NCBI RefSeq assembly: GCF_000368585.1
Contig: NZ_KB849559.1
Coordinates: 62,001-126,000, forward strand
Source: Acinetobacter venetianus RAG-1 = CIP 110063
Lineage (GTDB): Bacteria > Pseudomonadota > Gammaproteobacteria > Pseudomonadales > Moraxellaceae
Direction of reading: 5' to 3'
Length of the DNA stretch: 64,000 nucleotides
This document shows positions 17,315-25,189 of the stretch, one piece after another (positions within the stretch are counted from its first letter, which is position 1; each line of letters begins with the position of its first letter). The notes beneath the pieces were generated by a model that worked only from the letters and a program-made list of their open reading frames with translations, was not told the origin of the DNA and did no database searches. Made by a program: the position numbers and the translations under genes.

Positions 17315-18220
17315 ATGCAAATGAGTAATCCTTATCTAACTCGACGAAATGATTCGGCTGCAATTGTAGCGCGTGTTGATCCTGTGGTTTATGAAGAAAG
17401 CATTACACAAGGTGTATCCGAGCAGCAAAAGCAAGACTATGCCAAAAATGGTTTCTTACAGATAGATCACTTGTTTAGTGCAGAAGAAGTGAAATATTTG
17501 CTCGATGAATTGCATCAAATGCGGCAAGATTTTGCGGTGCAGCAACGTCCAGAAGCTATTATCGAAAGAGAAAGCCAAGAAGTACGTTCAATCTTTAACG
17601 TACATCGTTTGAATGAAGTATTTAAAAACTTAGTTTCAGATGAACGTGTACTGAATGTTGCACGATCATTGCTTGGTAGCGAAGTTTATGTGCATCAGTC
17701 TCGTATCAACTATAAGCCGGGTCTGCACGGCAAAGAGTTCTTTTGGCATTCTGACTTTGAAACTTGGCATAGTGAAGATGGTATGCCAAGAATGCGCGCG
17801 TTGAGTTGTTCGATTTTATTGACAGATAATAGCGAACATAATGGGCCGTTATTGGTGATCCCGGGATCGCACAAGCATTATATTTCTTGCCAAGGTGAAA
17901 CACCTGATGAGCACTATAAAAAGTCTTTGAAGAAGCAAGAATATGGTGTGCCAGATGGCAGTTTATTAGAGTATCTGGCTGATATGGGGGGTATTCACTC
18001 TTGCACAGGATTAGCTGGAAGCGTTGTGTTCTTCGATTGCAACCTTATGCATGGTTCAAATAGCAATATTACGCCATTCTCTCGGAGCAATATTTTCTTT
18101 GTTTACAATAGTATTGACAATCAATTGCAACAACCTTTAGGCGGCATTAAGCCTCGACCTGAGTTTATTGCAGCCAGAGAGGATATAGACGCTATTCAAC
18201 CCAATAACTTAGAACTTTAA
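17315..18220 (+). CDS. ectD: Ectoine 5-hydroxylase
   Basis: EctD is a non-heme Fe(II)/2-oxoglutarate dioxygenase that converts ectoine to 5-hydroxyectoine. The 301-residue protein carries the EctD signature around residues 145-175: WHSDFETWHSEDGMPRMR with iron ligands in HSD, and the distal iron histidine in NLMHGSNSN near residue 247. The F-x-WHSDFETWH signature separates EctD from other PhyH-family dioxygenases, so the call is firm. The start at 17315 is two bases after the ectC stop and is served by GGAGGAGG. It ends the operon at a strong terminator. Confidence 0.97.
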   Translation: MQMSNPYLTRRNDSAAIVARVDPVVYEESITQGVSEQQKQDYAKNGFLQIDHLFSAEEVKYLLDELHQMRQDFAVQQRPEAIIERESQEVRSIFNVHRLNEVFKNLVSDERVLNVARSLLGSEVYVHQSRINYKPGLHGKEFFWHSDFETWHSEDGMPRMRALSCSILLTDNSEHNGPLLVIPGSHKHYISCQGETPDEHYKKSLKKQEYGVPDGSLLEYLADMGGIHSCTGLAGSVVFFDCNLMHGSNSNITPFSRSNIFFVYNSIDNQLQQPLGGIKPRPEFIAAREDIDAIQPNNLEL

Positions 18221-18224
18221 GTCA

Positions 18225-18255
18225 AAAAAGCCAAGTCTCAGGACTTGGCTTTTTA
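18225..18255. terminator. Bidirectional terminator ectD / MFS
   Basis: A 9-bp core stem (18229-18237 with 18242-18250), extended by A and T tracts on both sides, between the two convergent genes. Confidence 0.92.
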
Positions 18256-18256
18256 T

Positions 18257-19447
18257 TTACTCGGTGATGGCTTTCGGCACAATGAAATAACTATCTAAAA
18301 AGCTAAATAACATACAAGCAAACACGAGGCTAATCCCCGCTAGGCATGTCATGCTCCAACCGCCGTGATTCCAAGCAAAAATACCTAAAGCAGAACCGCA
18401 TGCACCACCTGTGAAATACGCTGTCATATAAATGGCATTGATACGTGATTTGGCATCAGGACGTAAACGGAAAATAATACTTTGGTTGCTGGTATGAACC
18501 AGTGCTAATGCTAATTGAATCAGTGCAAAACCAAGAATATAACTGATAAGGAATGTTTGACCGTAGTAGAAAAAGATCCAACTCAAAATAAATAATGCGC
18601 AACCGATCCAAGTTAAATTTTTGGTATAACCTTGATCTGCATATTTACCAATATATTGAGTTGAAAGCGCACCAAAAATACCGACTAAAGTCACCATACC
18701 AATCAGCAAATCAGGTAGGTGATGTGCCGAACTCAGTAATAACGCAATCGTAGAATATAATATGCTGACTGCTGCAAAAGCGAATCCACCTGCAAGTGCG
18801 CGTAACACTAGGCGCTTTTCTTGTTTCAATAGCTGAGCCATAGAAACAAACACTTGACCATAGTTCAGCTTCATGCGCATTACATAAGGAAGGCGGCTTT
18901 TCAGTGCATAGGCCAAAATCAACATGAGTATTCCACTCACCACATAAATGACTTTCCAATGAAATAAATTTGAGAAAAGCCCTGCTAGACTTGTAGAAAG
19001 TAAAATACCGACCAGTAAGCCACTCATGAGAAAGCCAACCACTTCACCTGTTTTTTCAGGTTGCACGGTCATGGTTGCAAGCGGGATGAGCACCTGTGCT
19101 GCAACAGAAAATAATCCTGCCATGATTGTACCAACCCACAGCATTGGAAGATTCACAGAGAATGCACTAATGAATAGACCAACTGCACACAAAGCCATAA
19201 GCAATGGAATAAATTTGGTTTTATTCACCACATCACCCATCGGTACGATAAATAATAGTCCGAGTGCATAGGAGACTTGTGCAAAAGTCACGGTGAGAGC
19301 TGCTTGACCTTCGGTCACAGAAAAATACTGTTGGATTGAGTGAATCAAAGGTTGACTATAATAGTTGGCACCAGCACATAAACCACATGCTGCCGCCATA
19401 AACCAAAGCAAGGCTTTATTTTGACTAATATCTTCAGGAGCAGACAT
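18257..19447 (-). CDS. MFS transporter in the SoxR-controlled unit
   Basis: An inner-membrane protein of 396 residues with about twelve hydrophobic segments. The N-terminus ALLWFMAAACGLCAGANYYSQ and FIVPMGDVVNKTKFIPLL (loop 2-3 motif) are typical of the YbjJ/arabinose-efflux-like MFS branch that exports small molecules. It is the second gene after ridA, 20 bases downstream, and both are transcribed from the SoxR-type promoter at 19909-19939. This context suggests export of a redox-cycling or electrophilic compound, but the substrate is not shown by the sequence. It is convergent with ectD. Confidence 0.85.
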   Translation of the reverse strand: MSAPEDISQNKALLWFMAAACGLCAGANYYSQPLIHSIQQYFSVTEGQAALTVTFAQVSYALGLLFIVPMGDVVNKTKFIPLLMALCAVGLFISAFSVNLPMLWVGTIMAGLFSVAAQVLIPLATMTVQPEKTGEVVGFLMSGLLVGILLSTSLAGLFSNLFHWKVIYVVSGILMLILAYALKSRLPYVMRMKLNYGQVFVSMAQLLKQEKRLVLRALAGGFAFAAVSILYSTIALLLSSAHHLPDLLIGMVTLVGIFGALSTQYIGKYADQGYTKNLTWIGCALFILSWIFFYYGQTFLISYILGFALIQLALALVHTSNQSIIFRLRPDAKSRINAIYMTAYFTGGACGSALGIFAWNHGGWSMTCLAGISLVFACMLFSFLDSYFIVPKAITE

Positions 19448-19467
19448 AAATTTTCTCTATAACTGAT

Positions 19468-19875
19468 TTATGCGGTATATGCAGTTGCTTCGATTTCAAT
19501 CAGCATACCGTCTAATGCTAAACGTGAGACAGGGATGAGCGTGCAAACAGGGAAGGCATGATGCTTCCACAAGCTTTGCATAATTTGAATCAAGGTCTGA
19601 TGTTTTTCAAAATTATGATCAACAATTAAAATGCGTAAAACGGCAATATCGGTATGTTTTGCTTGAACTGAGCTAAGTGCATGTTGGATATTATAAAAGA
19701 CTTGTTGTACCTGTTGGTCAAAATTTTCAGAAAGAACACCATTTTTATTTTCACCGCCTTGACCTGCAATATGAATGATACGCTGATTGGGGGGTACAAC
19801 TGCAATATGGCTATAACCGTTGCTACGTGGATCATAGAGTTCACTTGGATTTGTGATTTTAAATGCTTGATTCAT
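19468..19875 (-). CDS. RidA family protein
   Basis: A 135-residue member of the RidA/YjgF family, small trimeric cytosolic enzymes; the archetype hydrolyses reactive enamine/imine intermediates to ketoacids. Visible landmarks are the central IIHIAGQGGENKNG strand, FDQQVQQVFYNIQHAL helix, and the C-terminal FPVCTLIPVSRLALDGMLIEIEATA. The conserved arginine that contacts the substrate carboxylate in RidA proper (R105 region, usually in a ARVEVxxLP type segment) is not conserved in the same context here, so it belongs to another RidA subgroup and its activity is open. First gene after the SoxR-type promoter. Confidence 0.87.
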   Translation of the reverse strand: MNQAFKITNPSELYDPRSNGYSHIAVVPPNQRIIHIAGQGGENKNGVLSENFDQQVQQVFYNIQHALSSVQAKHTDIAVLRILIVDHNFEKHQTLIQIMQSLWKHHAFPVCTLIPVSRLALDGMLIEIEATAYTA

Positions 19876-19908
19876 AGCTCTACATCATTTTGAAATCTGA
19901 GTTATGTT

Positions 19909-19939
19909 AGTATCAAAGCTCAAGTTAACTAGAGGTCAA
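19909..19939 (-). promoter_or_regulatory. SoxR-type promoter of ridA-MFS with SoxR box
   Basis: On the minus strand, TTGACC (19939-19934) and GATACT (19914-19909) are separated by 19 bases, the long spacer typical of MerR/SoxR-activated promoters. The spacer region contains the dyad 19918-19935, which matches 16 of 18 positions of the E. coli soxS operator CCTCAAGTTAACTTGAGG, with GTTAAC at its centre. The predicted start near 19902 gives ridA a leader of about 27 bases. The same box overlaps the region just before soxR. Confidence 0.85.
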
Positions 19940-19946
19940 GCATATT

Positions 19947-20432
19947 TTGAAAAAAGAACATCCTCAGGCTTGGCTGACGATTGGTGAACTTGCAAAACGT
20001 AGCGGCGTCAGTGTACCGACAATTCGTTTTTATGAAGAAAAACAATTGATTTGGGGAATACGAACAGCTGGCAATCAGCGCCGTTATCAACGAGCGATGC
20101 TGAGACGAATCGCAATCGTGAAAGCAGCACAACAGGTTGGTATTAGTCTACAACAGATAAAAACCACGTTTAGTTCCTTGCCTAAACAGCAGGTTGCGAC
20201 GAAAAAAGACTGGCAGCAGATGTCACAGCAATGGCAGGGACAACTTGATCAACAGATTATGATGTTGTTACAACTTCGCCAGCAGCTCGATCAATGTATT
20301 GGATGTGGCTGTCTTTCTTTAGATCAATGTCCACTGAGAAATCCTGATGACTGTTTAGCAGAGGAGGCAATGGGAGCACATTTTCAAGAAATTTTATTTA
20401 TGCTCAATCAAAAGAAAGAAGAAGTTGAATAG
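19947..20432 (+). CDS. soxR: Redox-sensitive transcriptional activator SoxR
   Basis: A 161-residue MerR-family regulator with a [2Fe-2S] cluster that senses redox-cycling compounds. The N-terminal helix-turn-helix is LTIGELAKRSGVSVPTIRFY (residues 10-29), followed by the coiled-coil dimer helix. The cluster ligands are Cys117, Cys120, Cys122 and Cys128 in CIGCGCLSLDQCPL, exactly the SoxR spacing. The start is a TTG at 19947 (MKKEHP), supported by AGAGG 11 bases upstream. The gene is divergent from ridA, and the SoxR box between them (19918-19935) probably provides both activation of ridA-MFS and autoregulation. There is no soxS nearby, as expected outside enterobacteria. Confidence 0.95.
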   Translation: MKKEHPQAWLTIGELAKRSGVSVPTIRFYEEKQLIWGIRTAGNQRRYQRAMLRRIAIVKAAQQVGISLQQIKTTFSSLPKQQVATKKDWQQMSQQWQGQLDQQIMMLLQLRQQLDQCIGCGCLSLDQCPLRNPDDCLAEEAMGAHFQEILFMLNQKKEEVE

Positions 20433-21124
20433 AGAATAAAAAATACGCACCAATATTGTGCATTTATCTTGGTTTTGTTGGACGAAATCATACAAATATC
20501 ACTTGAAAAAATGCCATTTTAAGTTTTTACATTTCTTTTTTACTTTTTATTTGGATTCGACTGAAAGTATGGGCAAAGATAACTCTACCTTAAATAGTAG
20601 CTCGATTTATTAATAAGAAATGCTTAGCTCTATGTCGCCGAAAAGACCAATAAAAGTTCAAATAAGCCAATCCCTCCTAACAACTGCATGATTATGATGC
20701 GAAAACAGCCCTTGAATCTGTTGCGATGCAAACGACCAGCTAAAGACAAAATAGAAGGATTTAGTTTGAAAGTATCTTCAATACAGATGAAATAAAGGTT
20801 TATTTAATAAATGTCACTTGGATCTTTCTTGCTGGAAAGAAAAGAGTAGAACGATGCATGGATCGATATCGAGAATGATCAGAATTTCATATTAAGACAA
20901 TATGAATGAATTGGTTTTGCTGATCAAAAGGCAAACCTGCGGATCATACAAGTTTGAATAAGAAAAGTGAATCATCAGTTCAAAATATAGGTATTTATTA
21001 AATAAATATTGGGTGGAATTTTAAAAAAGTTCCATTAGAATCCAAATTTCTACAAAGAATACTCCTGGGGGAAACATTGCGAGTCGCGATGTTTACTTAA
21101 GAACAACTAGCTTGAGGAACGCTC
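20433..21124. other. Long intergenic region soxR / pntAA
   Basis: 692 bases without a credible gene. No ORF here has coding character or a recognisable product. There are two similar AT-rich self-complementary runs (about 20807-20816 and 20995-21006, TTTATTTAATAAA type), a 9-bp hairpin at 21014-21034 and a stronger hairpin at 21072-21094 in the pnt leader. It may be remnant DNA or hold an unrecognised small RNA. Confidence 0.4.
21072..21094 (+). promoter_or_regulatory. Hairpin in the pntAA leader
   Basis: A 10-bp stem (21072-21081 with 21085-21094, one U-G pair) with loop AGT, ending 30 bases before the pntAA start. No T run follows, so it is not a terminator; it may stabilise or regulate the transcript. 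Confidence 0.45.
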
Positions 21125-22252
21125 ATGCAGATCGGAATCCCAACCGAAACTGTCGCAGGTGAAAGCCGCGTAGCTGCTACACCAGAGACAGTTAAAAAGT
21201 TGATTAACGCAGGTCATAGCGTTGTCATTGAACGTGGTGCTGGTGTTAAAGCTGCGTATATTGACAGTGCTTATGAACAAGTTGGCGCAACCATTACGGA
21301 CGATGCATATACAGGTAGCCAAATTATTTTGAAAGTACGCGCTCCTAAAGGCGAAGAAATTCAAAAGCTTGCGGCGAATACTACTGTAGTAGCAATGTTT
21401 GACCCTTACCGCAATTCAGAATTAGACCAATTCGCTGCTCAGCAAGTGAATGCTTTTGCTTTGGAATTACTTCCTCGTACGCTTTCACGCGCGCAAAACA
21501 TGGACGTACTTTCATCTCAAGCAAACTTGGCAGGTTATAAATCTGTATTGCTTGCTGCGGCTGAATATCAACGTATGTTCCCAATGTTAATGACGGCTGC
21601 GGGTACTGTAAAACCTGCACGTGTTGTGATCATGGGTGTTGGTGTTGCTGGTCTGCAAGCAATTGCAACAGCAAAACGCCTTGGTGCGGTTGTTGAAGCA
21701 ACTGACTTACGTCCAACAGCAAAAGAGCAGGTTGAGTCTTTAGGTGGCAAATGGTTAGACGTGCCAATGTCCGATGAAGAGAAGCAACGTGCTGCCGAAG
21801 CTGCGAAAAGCGGATATGGTTGGCAGCCGGGTGAGCAATACATCAAGGATCAAGCTGCGATTGTAGATAAAGCGGTATCAAATGCAGATATCGTGATCAC
21901 GACTGCATTGATTCCAGGTCGTAATGCGCCACGTTTAATCAAAGCTGAAACTGTTGCCAAGATGAAACCAGGTTCTGTCATTTTAGATATGGCAGTTGAA
22001 ACTGGCGGTAACGTTGAAGGCTCTAAAGAAGGCGAGACCGTTACAACTGAAAATGGCGTGAAGATTTTGGGTATTCCAAACATTCCAGGCACAGTTGCAA
22101 CTGAAGCATCTGCATTGTACGCACGTAACGTATTTAACTTTGTTGAGACATTATTCGACAAAGAAAAAGGTTTTGTACTCAATCAAGAAGATGAAATCCA
22201 AAAAGCGTTACTCGTGACTCATGGCGGTCAAGTACTGCTCAAGCGCGGTTAA
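21125..22252 (+). CDS. pntA: NAD(P) transhydrogenase subunit alpha part 1 (PntAA)
   Basis: The NAD(H)-binding, soluble domain I of proton-translocating transhydrogenase, which couples hydride transfer between NADH and NADP+ to the proton gradient. The 375-residue protein starts [26 protein letters not shown] and contains the dinucleotide fold [22 protein letters not shown] and the conserved [13 protein letters not shown] mobile loop region. Unlike E. coli, where PntA is one polypeptide, the alpha subunit is split as in Rhodospirillum rubrum; the membrane part is the next gene. GAGGA lies seven bases before the ATG. First gene of a three-gene operon. Confidence 0.96.
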   Translation: MQIGIPTETVAGESRVAATPETVKKLINAGHSVVIERGAGVKAAYIDSAYEQVGATITDDAYTGSQIILKVRAPKGEEIQKLAANTTVVAMFDPYRNSELDQFAAQQVNAFALELLPRTLSRAQNMDVLSSQANLAGYKSVLLAAAEYQRMFPMLMTAAGTVKPARVVIMGVGVAGLQAIATAKRLGAVVEATDLRPTAKEQVESLGGKWLDVPMSDEEKQRAAEAAKSGYGWQPGEQYIKDQAAIVDKAVSNADIVITTALIPGRNAPRLIKAETVAKMKPGSVILDMAVETGGNVEGSKEGETVTTENGVKILGIPNIPGTVATEASALYARNVFNFVETLFDKEKGFVLNQEDEIQKALLVTHGGQVLLKRG

Positions 22253-22263
22253 GGAGAGTTCTC

Positions 22264-22587
22264 ATGGTTGAAACGATTACAATTTTCGTCCTTGCCATCT
22301 TCGTAGGTTATTACGTTGTTTGGGGTGTAACACCTGCATTGCATACGCCATTAATGGCGGTTACGAATGCATTGTCTTCAATCATTATCGTTGGAGCAAT
22401 GATTCAAACTGTAGGTATGCCTGCGATTGGTGTTGATGCAAACGTTGCTTTCCAAAGCGTAAACGTTGTAAGCATTTTGGGTGCAGTTGCTGTGTTTTTG
22501 GCAAGTATCAACATTTTTGGTGGCTTTGCTGTAACTGCTCGTATGCTTGAAATGTTCAAGCCGAAGCAAAAGAAAAAAGAGGGCTAA
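22264..22587 (+). CDS. NAD(P) transhydrogenase subunit alpha part 2 (PntAB)
   Basis: A 107-residue membrane protein with three hydrophobic segments, equivalent to the C-terminal membrane part of E. coli PntA (domain II). The conserved [21 protein letters not shown] and [19 protein letters not shown] are family hallmarks. It starts 11 bases after pntAA with GGAGAG upstream and ends directly before pntB. It forms the proton channel together with the N-terminal half of PntB. Confidence 0.95.
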   Translation: MVETITIFVLAIFVGYYVVWGVTPALHTPLMAVTNALSSIIIVGAMIQTVGMPAIGVDANVAFQSVNVVSILGAVAVFLASINIFGGFAVTARMLEMFKPKQKKKEG

Positions 22588-22590
22588 TTG

Positions 22591-24045
22591 ATGGAATTTA
22601 TTCGAGACTATGCGGATTGGTTCTACCTTGTTGGTGCAGTCCTCTTTATCTTAACATTGCGTGGTTTGTCAGGTCCTAAGACTGCGATTCAAGGTAACCG
22701 TTACGGTATGATCGCAATGACTATTGCGGTAATCACGACATTCTTCGTTGCAGAACATCCTGTTGTTTGGATGATCGTTGGTGCGATGGTGTTGGGTGGT
22801 ATTGTTGGTATCGCGCGTGCGAGAACGGTTCCAATGACGCAAATGCCTGAAACAGTTGCGTTGATGCACTCATTAGTTGGTTTGGCTGCGGTATTGATCG
22901 CGATTGCTGCAATTCTGCATAACAACCAATTAACAGTATTGTTTGAACAAAACGAAGCTGCTTTAAGTGCTGCTGGTGTTCAGCATGCTCACATGAGTGC
23001 GGTTCATTTATTTGAATTGTTTGTCGGCTGTTTCGTTGGTGCGATTACCTTTACAGCATCTGTATTTGCTTACGGTAAACTTGCTGCGAAAAAATGGGCA
23101 AAAACGATTTCTGGTGCATGGGTTAAACCTGTTCAAGCAACGATTTTCATCGCAATGCTTGCATGTGGTTTCTACTTCTTCACGACAGGTAACATGACTG
23201 CATTCTGGGCAATGACAGCGCTTGCACTTGTATTCGGTTGGGTTTGGATTGCACCAGTAGGTGGTGGTGATATGCCAGTTGTGGTATCGCTTCTTAACTC
23301 ATTCTCTGGTTGGGCTGCGGCAGGTATTGGTTTCACACTTGAAAACAATATGTTGATCGTTGCGGGTTCACTAGTAGGTTCTTCGGGTGCAATTCTTTCT
23401 TACATTATGTGTAAGGCAATGAACCGTTCAATCATCAACGTATTGTTTGGTGGTGCGATGGGTGGTGCTGCAGTTGCAACAGCGGACAAGGGTGCTCAAG
23501 TTCAACGTAATCACCGTTCTGGTTCAGCAGATGACGCAGGCTTCTTGATGTCAAATGCAGACAGCGTTGTGATCGTACCAGGTTATGGTATGGCGCAAGG
23601 TCGTGCACAGAATGCGGTAAAAGAATTATGTGAAATCTTGAAAGAGCAAGGTGTAAAAGTACGCTTCGCGATTCACCCAGTTGCAGGTCGTATGCCTGGT
23701 CACATGAACGTATTACTTGCTGAAGCTGATGTTGCGTATGAAGACATCTTGGAAATGGATGAGATCAACTCTGATTTCCCTGCAACTGATGTAGTACTTG
23801 TAATCGGTGCGAATGACGTTGTTAATCCAGCGGCAAAAGATGATCCAAGCTCACCAATCTATGGTATGCCGATTCTTGAAGCCCATAAAGCTCGTACAAT
23901 CATGGTGATCAAACGTTCTATGGCAACAGGTTATGCTGGCTTAGACAATGACTTGTTCTACAATGAAAAAACTATGATGATCTTCGGTGATGCGAAGAAA
24001 GTTGTGGAAGATATGACTAAAGCAATCAATGGTGGTGGTCACTAA
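22591..24045 (+). CDS. pntB: NAD(P) transhydrogenase subunit beta
   Basis: PntB has a membrane domain (about residues 1-260, nine hydrophobic segments) and a C-terminal NADP(H)-binding domain III, with VIVPGYGMAQGRAQ and RMPGHMNVLLAEA as typical nucleotide-site segments and VVLVIGANDVVNPAA further on. Length is 484 residues from the ATG at 22591; a TTG one codon earlier is possible. It lies four bases after pntAB, so the three genes are translated from one message. A strong terminator follows. Confidence 0.97.
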   Translation: MEFIRDYADWFYLVGAVLFILTLRGLSGPKTAIQGNRYGMIAMTIAVITTFFVAEHPVVWMIVGAMVLGGIVGIARARTVPMTQMPETVALMHSLVGLAAVLIAIAAILHNNQLTVLFEQNEAALSAAGVQHAHMSAVHLFELFVGCFVGAITFTASVFAYGKLAAKKWAKTISGAWVKPVQATIFIAMLACGFYFFTTGNMTAFWAMTALALVFGWVWIAPVGGGDMPVVVSLLNSFSGWAAAGIGFTLENNMLIVAGSLVGSSGAILSYIMCKAMNRSIINVLFGGAMGGAAVATADKGAQVQRNHRSGSADDAGFLMSNADSVVIVPGYGMAQGRAQNAVKELCEILKEQGVKVRFAIHPVAGRMPGHMNVLLAEADVAYEDILEMDEINSDFPATDVVLVIGANDVVNPAAKDDPSSPIYGMPILEAHKARTIMVIKRSMATGYAGLDNDLFYNEKTMMIFGDAKKVVEDMTKAINGGGH

Positions 24046-24070
24046 TCTGACTTCCTATCAGGATTGAAGA

Positions 24071-24093
24071 AGCCACCCTTGGGTGGCTTTTTT
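24071..24093 (+). terminator. Rho-independent terminator of pntB
   Basis: 8-bp GC-rich stem (24071-24078 with 24081-24088) followed by seven T residues. Confidence 0.9.
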
Positions 24094-24105
24094 ATTGCAG
24101 ATAAT

Positions 24106-24927
24106 TTAAAGATATTTTTCTACTAGGTTCATTGATTCCTCATAAAGATCTTGAGCGAGTTGTTGATTTTTAGCATGAGATGATTTCCAGTCAGGCATAT
24201 GAGCGCTCGCATATTCACCATTTCGGTTTGCCCAAGAATCACCAATCGCCATTTCTGTAATGAGCTTTGCTGGAACAGAGGTTGGGACTAAACCTAATTT
24301 CATGATTTCATAAACAGGCTTTGGTAATTCACGATAAATATCTGACGCAACACCACCAGGATGCAGTGCATTATTGGTGATTGTGCTATTGGCTAAGCGT
24401 TCCGCAAGTGCATTGCTGAATAGTAGGTTAGCAAGTTTAGATTGACCATAATAAAACAGCGGATTGTAAAAACCTTCTGCGCGGAACTTATTAGGTTTAA
24501 TTGAACCAGCCCAGTGAGCAATTGATGCTAGATGTACAATTCGAGCTTTTGGCGCTTGCTCTAAAGTAGGAATCAATTTGTGTGTAAGCAAAAAATGTCC
24601 AAGATAATTTACGCCGAACTGTTGTTCAAAGCCATCTTGGGTGAACTGTTTGGTCTTGGCGAAGAGTCCTGCATTATTAATCAAAACATCTAAGCTACCA
24701 TAACGGTCGGCGATTTCATCTGCTGCTTGGGCTGTTGCATCGAGACTATTGAGGTCGAGTTGAACAGTATCAACTTTACCTTGTCCTAATGCAAGAAGGC
24801 GATTTTGTGCTGCTTTCGCTTTTTCTGTATTGCGACAAGCGAGGATGACATGCTGTCCTTGTTTCACTAATTGCTCAGCGGTGGCAAACCCAATACCCGT
24901 GTTTGCACCTGTAATTAGCACTTTCAT
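24106..24927 (-). CDS. Short-chain dehydrogenase/reductase
   Basis: A 273-residue SDR, NAD(P)-dependent oxidoreductase of unknown substrate. Motifs are the cofactor site ITGANTGIGFATA (residues 4-16), NNAGLF and the catalytic YYGQSKLAN with Ser in VHLASIAHW upstream. Arg/Lys in ACRNTEKAK after the second strand favours NADP(H). The sequence resembles the retinol dehydrogenase/WW-oxidoreductase-like group often annotated only as SDR. The gene is a single unit, convergent with pntB and divergent from amt. A palindrome at 24987-25012 in front of it may be an operator. Confidence 0.9.
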   Translation of the reverse strand: MKVLITGANTGIGFATAEQLVKQGQHVILACRNTEKAKAAQNRLLALGQGKVDTVQLDLNSLDATAQAADEIADRYGSLDVLINNAGLFAKTKQFTQDGFEQQFGVNYLGHFLLTHKLIPTLEQAPKARIVHLASIAHWAGSIKPNKFRAEGFYNPLFYYGQSKLANLLFSNALAERLANSTITNNALHPGGVASDIYRELPKPVYEIMKLGLVPTSVPAKLITEMAIGDSWANRNGEYASAHMPDWKSSHAKNQQLAQDLYEESMNLVEKYL

Positions 24928-24986
24928 TTTTTACTCCTGAGATACTTTTTATTCGTCGAGTTCCAAAACGGTTCTATAGTGCGTTA

Positions 24987-25012
24987 ATTTTGACAATTTG
25001 TCATGTCAAAAT
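24987..25012. promoter_or_regulatory. Operator-like palindrome upstream of the SDR gene
   Basis: Perfect 9-base arms ATTTTGACA (24987-24995) and TGTCAAAAT (25004-25012) with 8 bases between. Each arm contains a TTGACA-type -35 sequence, so binding there would affect transcription in either direction. It is 60 bases from the SDR start and about 130 from the amt promoter. Confidence 0.5.
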
Positions 25013-25141
25013 TTATTGCAAGTGGATAGATGGTTAAATAAGTTAGATAAAATCCTTTAATAATCAACATGTGCTTTCAATGCTTTTTTTATGATGAATA
25101 AAAATAAATCAATGAATTTTTAGAAAGAAGTGATTTTGATT

Positions 25142-25159
25142 TTGGCATTCTCTTTGCAT
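25142..25159 (+). promoter_or_regulatory. Sigma-54 promoter of amt
   Basis: TTGGCAT with GG at 25144-25145 and TTTGCAT with GC at 25156-25157, that is GG-N10-GC as required for the -24/-12 RpoN promoter. The predicted start lies near 25169, 20 bases before the amt ATG. This implies control by RpoN with an enhancer protein such as NtrC; I did not find a convincing NtrC site. Confidence 0.8.
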
Positions 25160-25189
25160 TGAATTGCTTGATCTTTCTAGGGGAATTCT

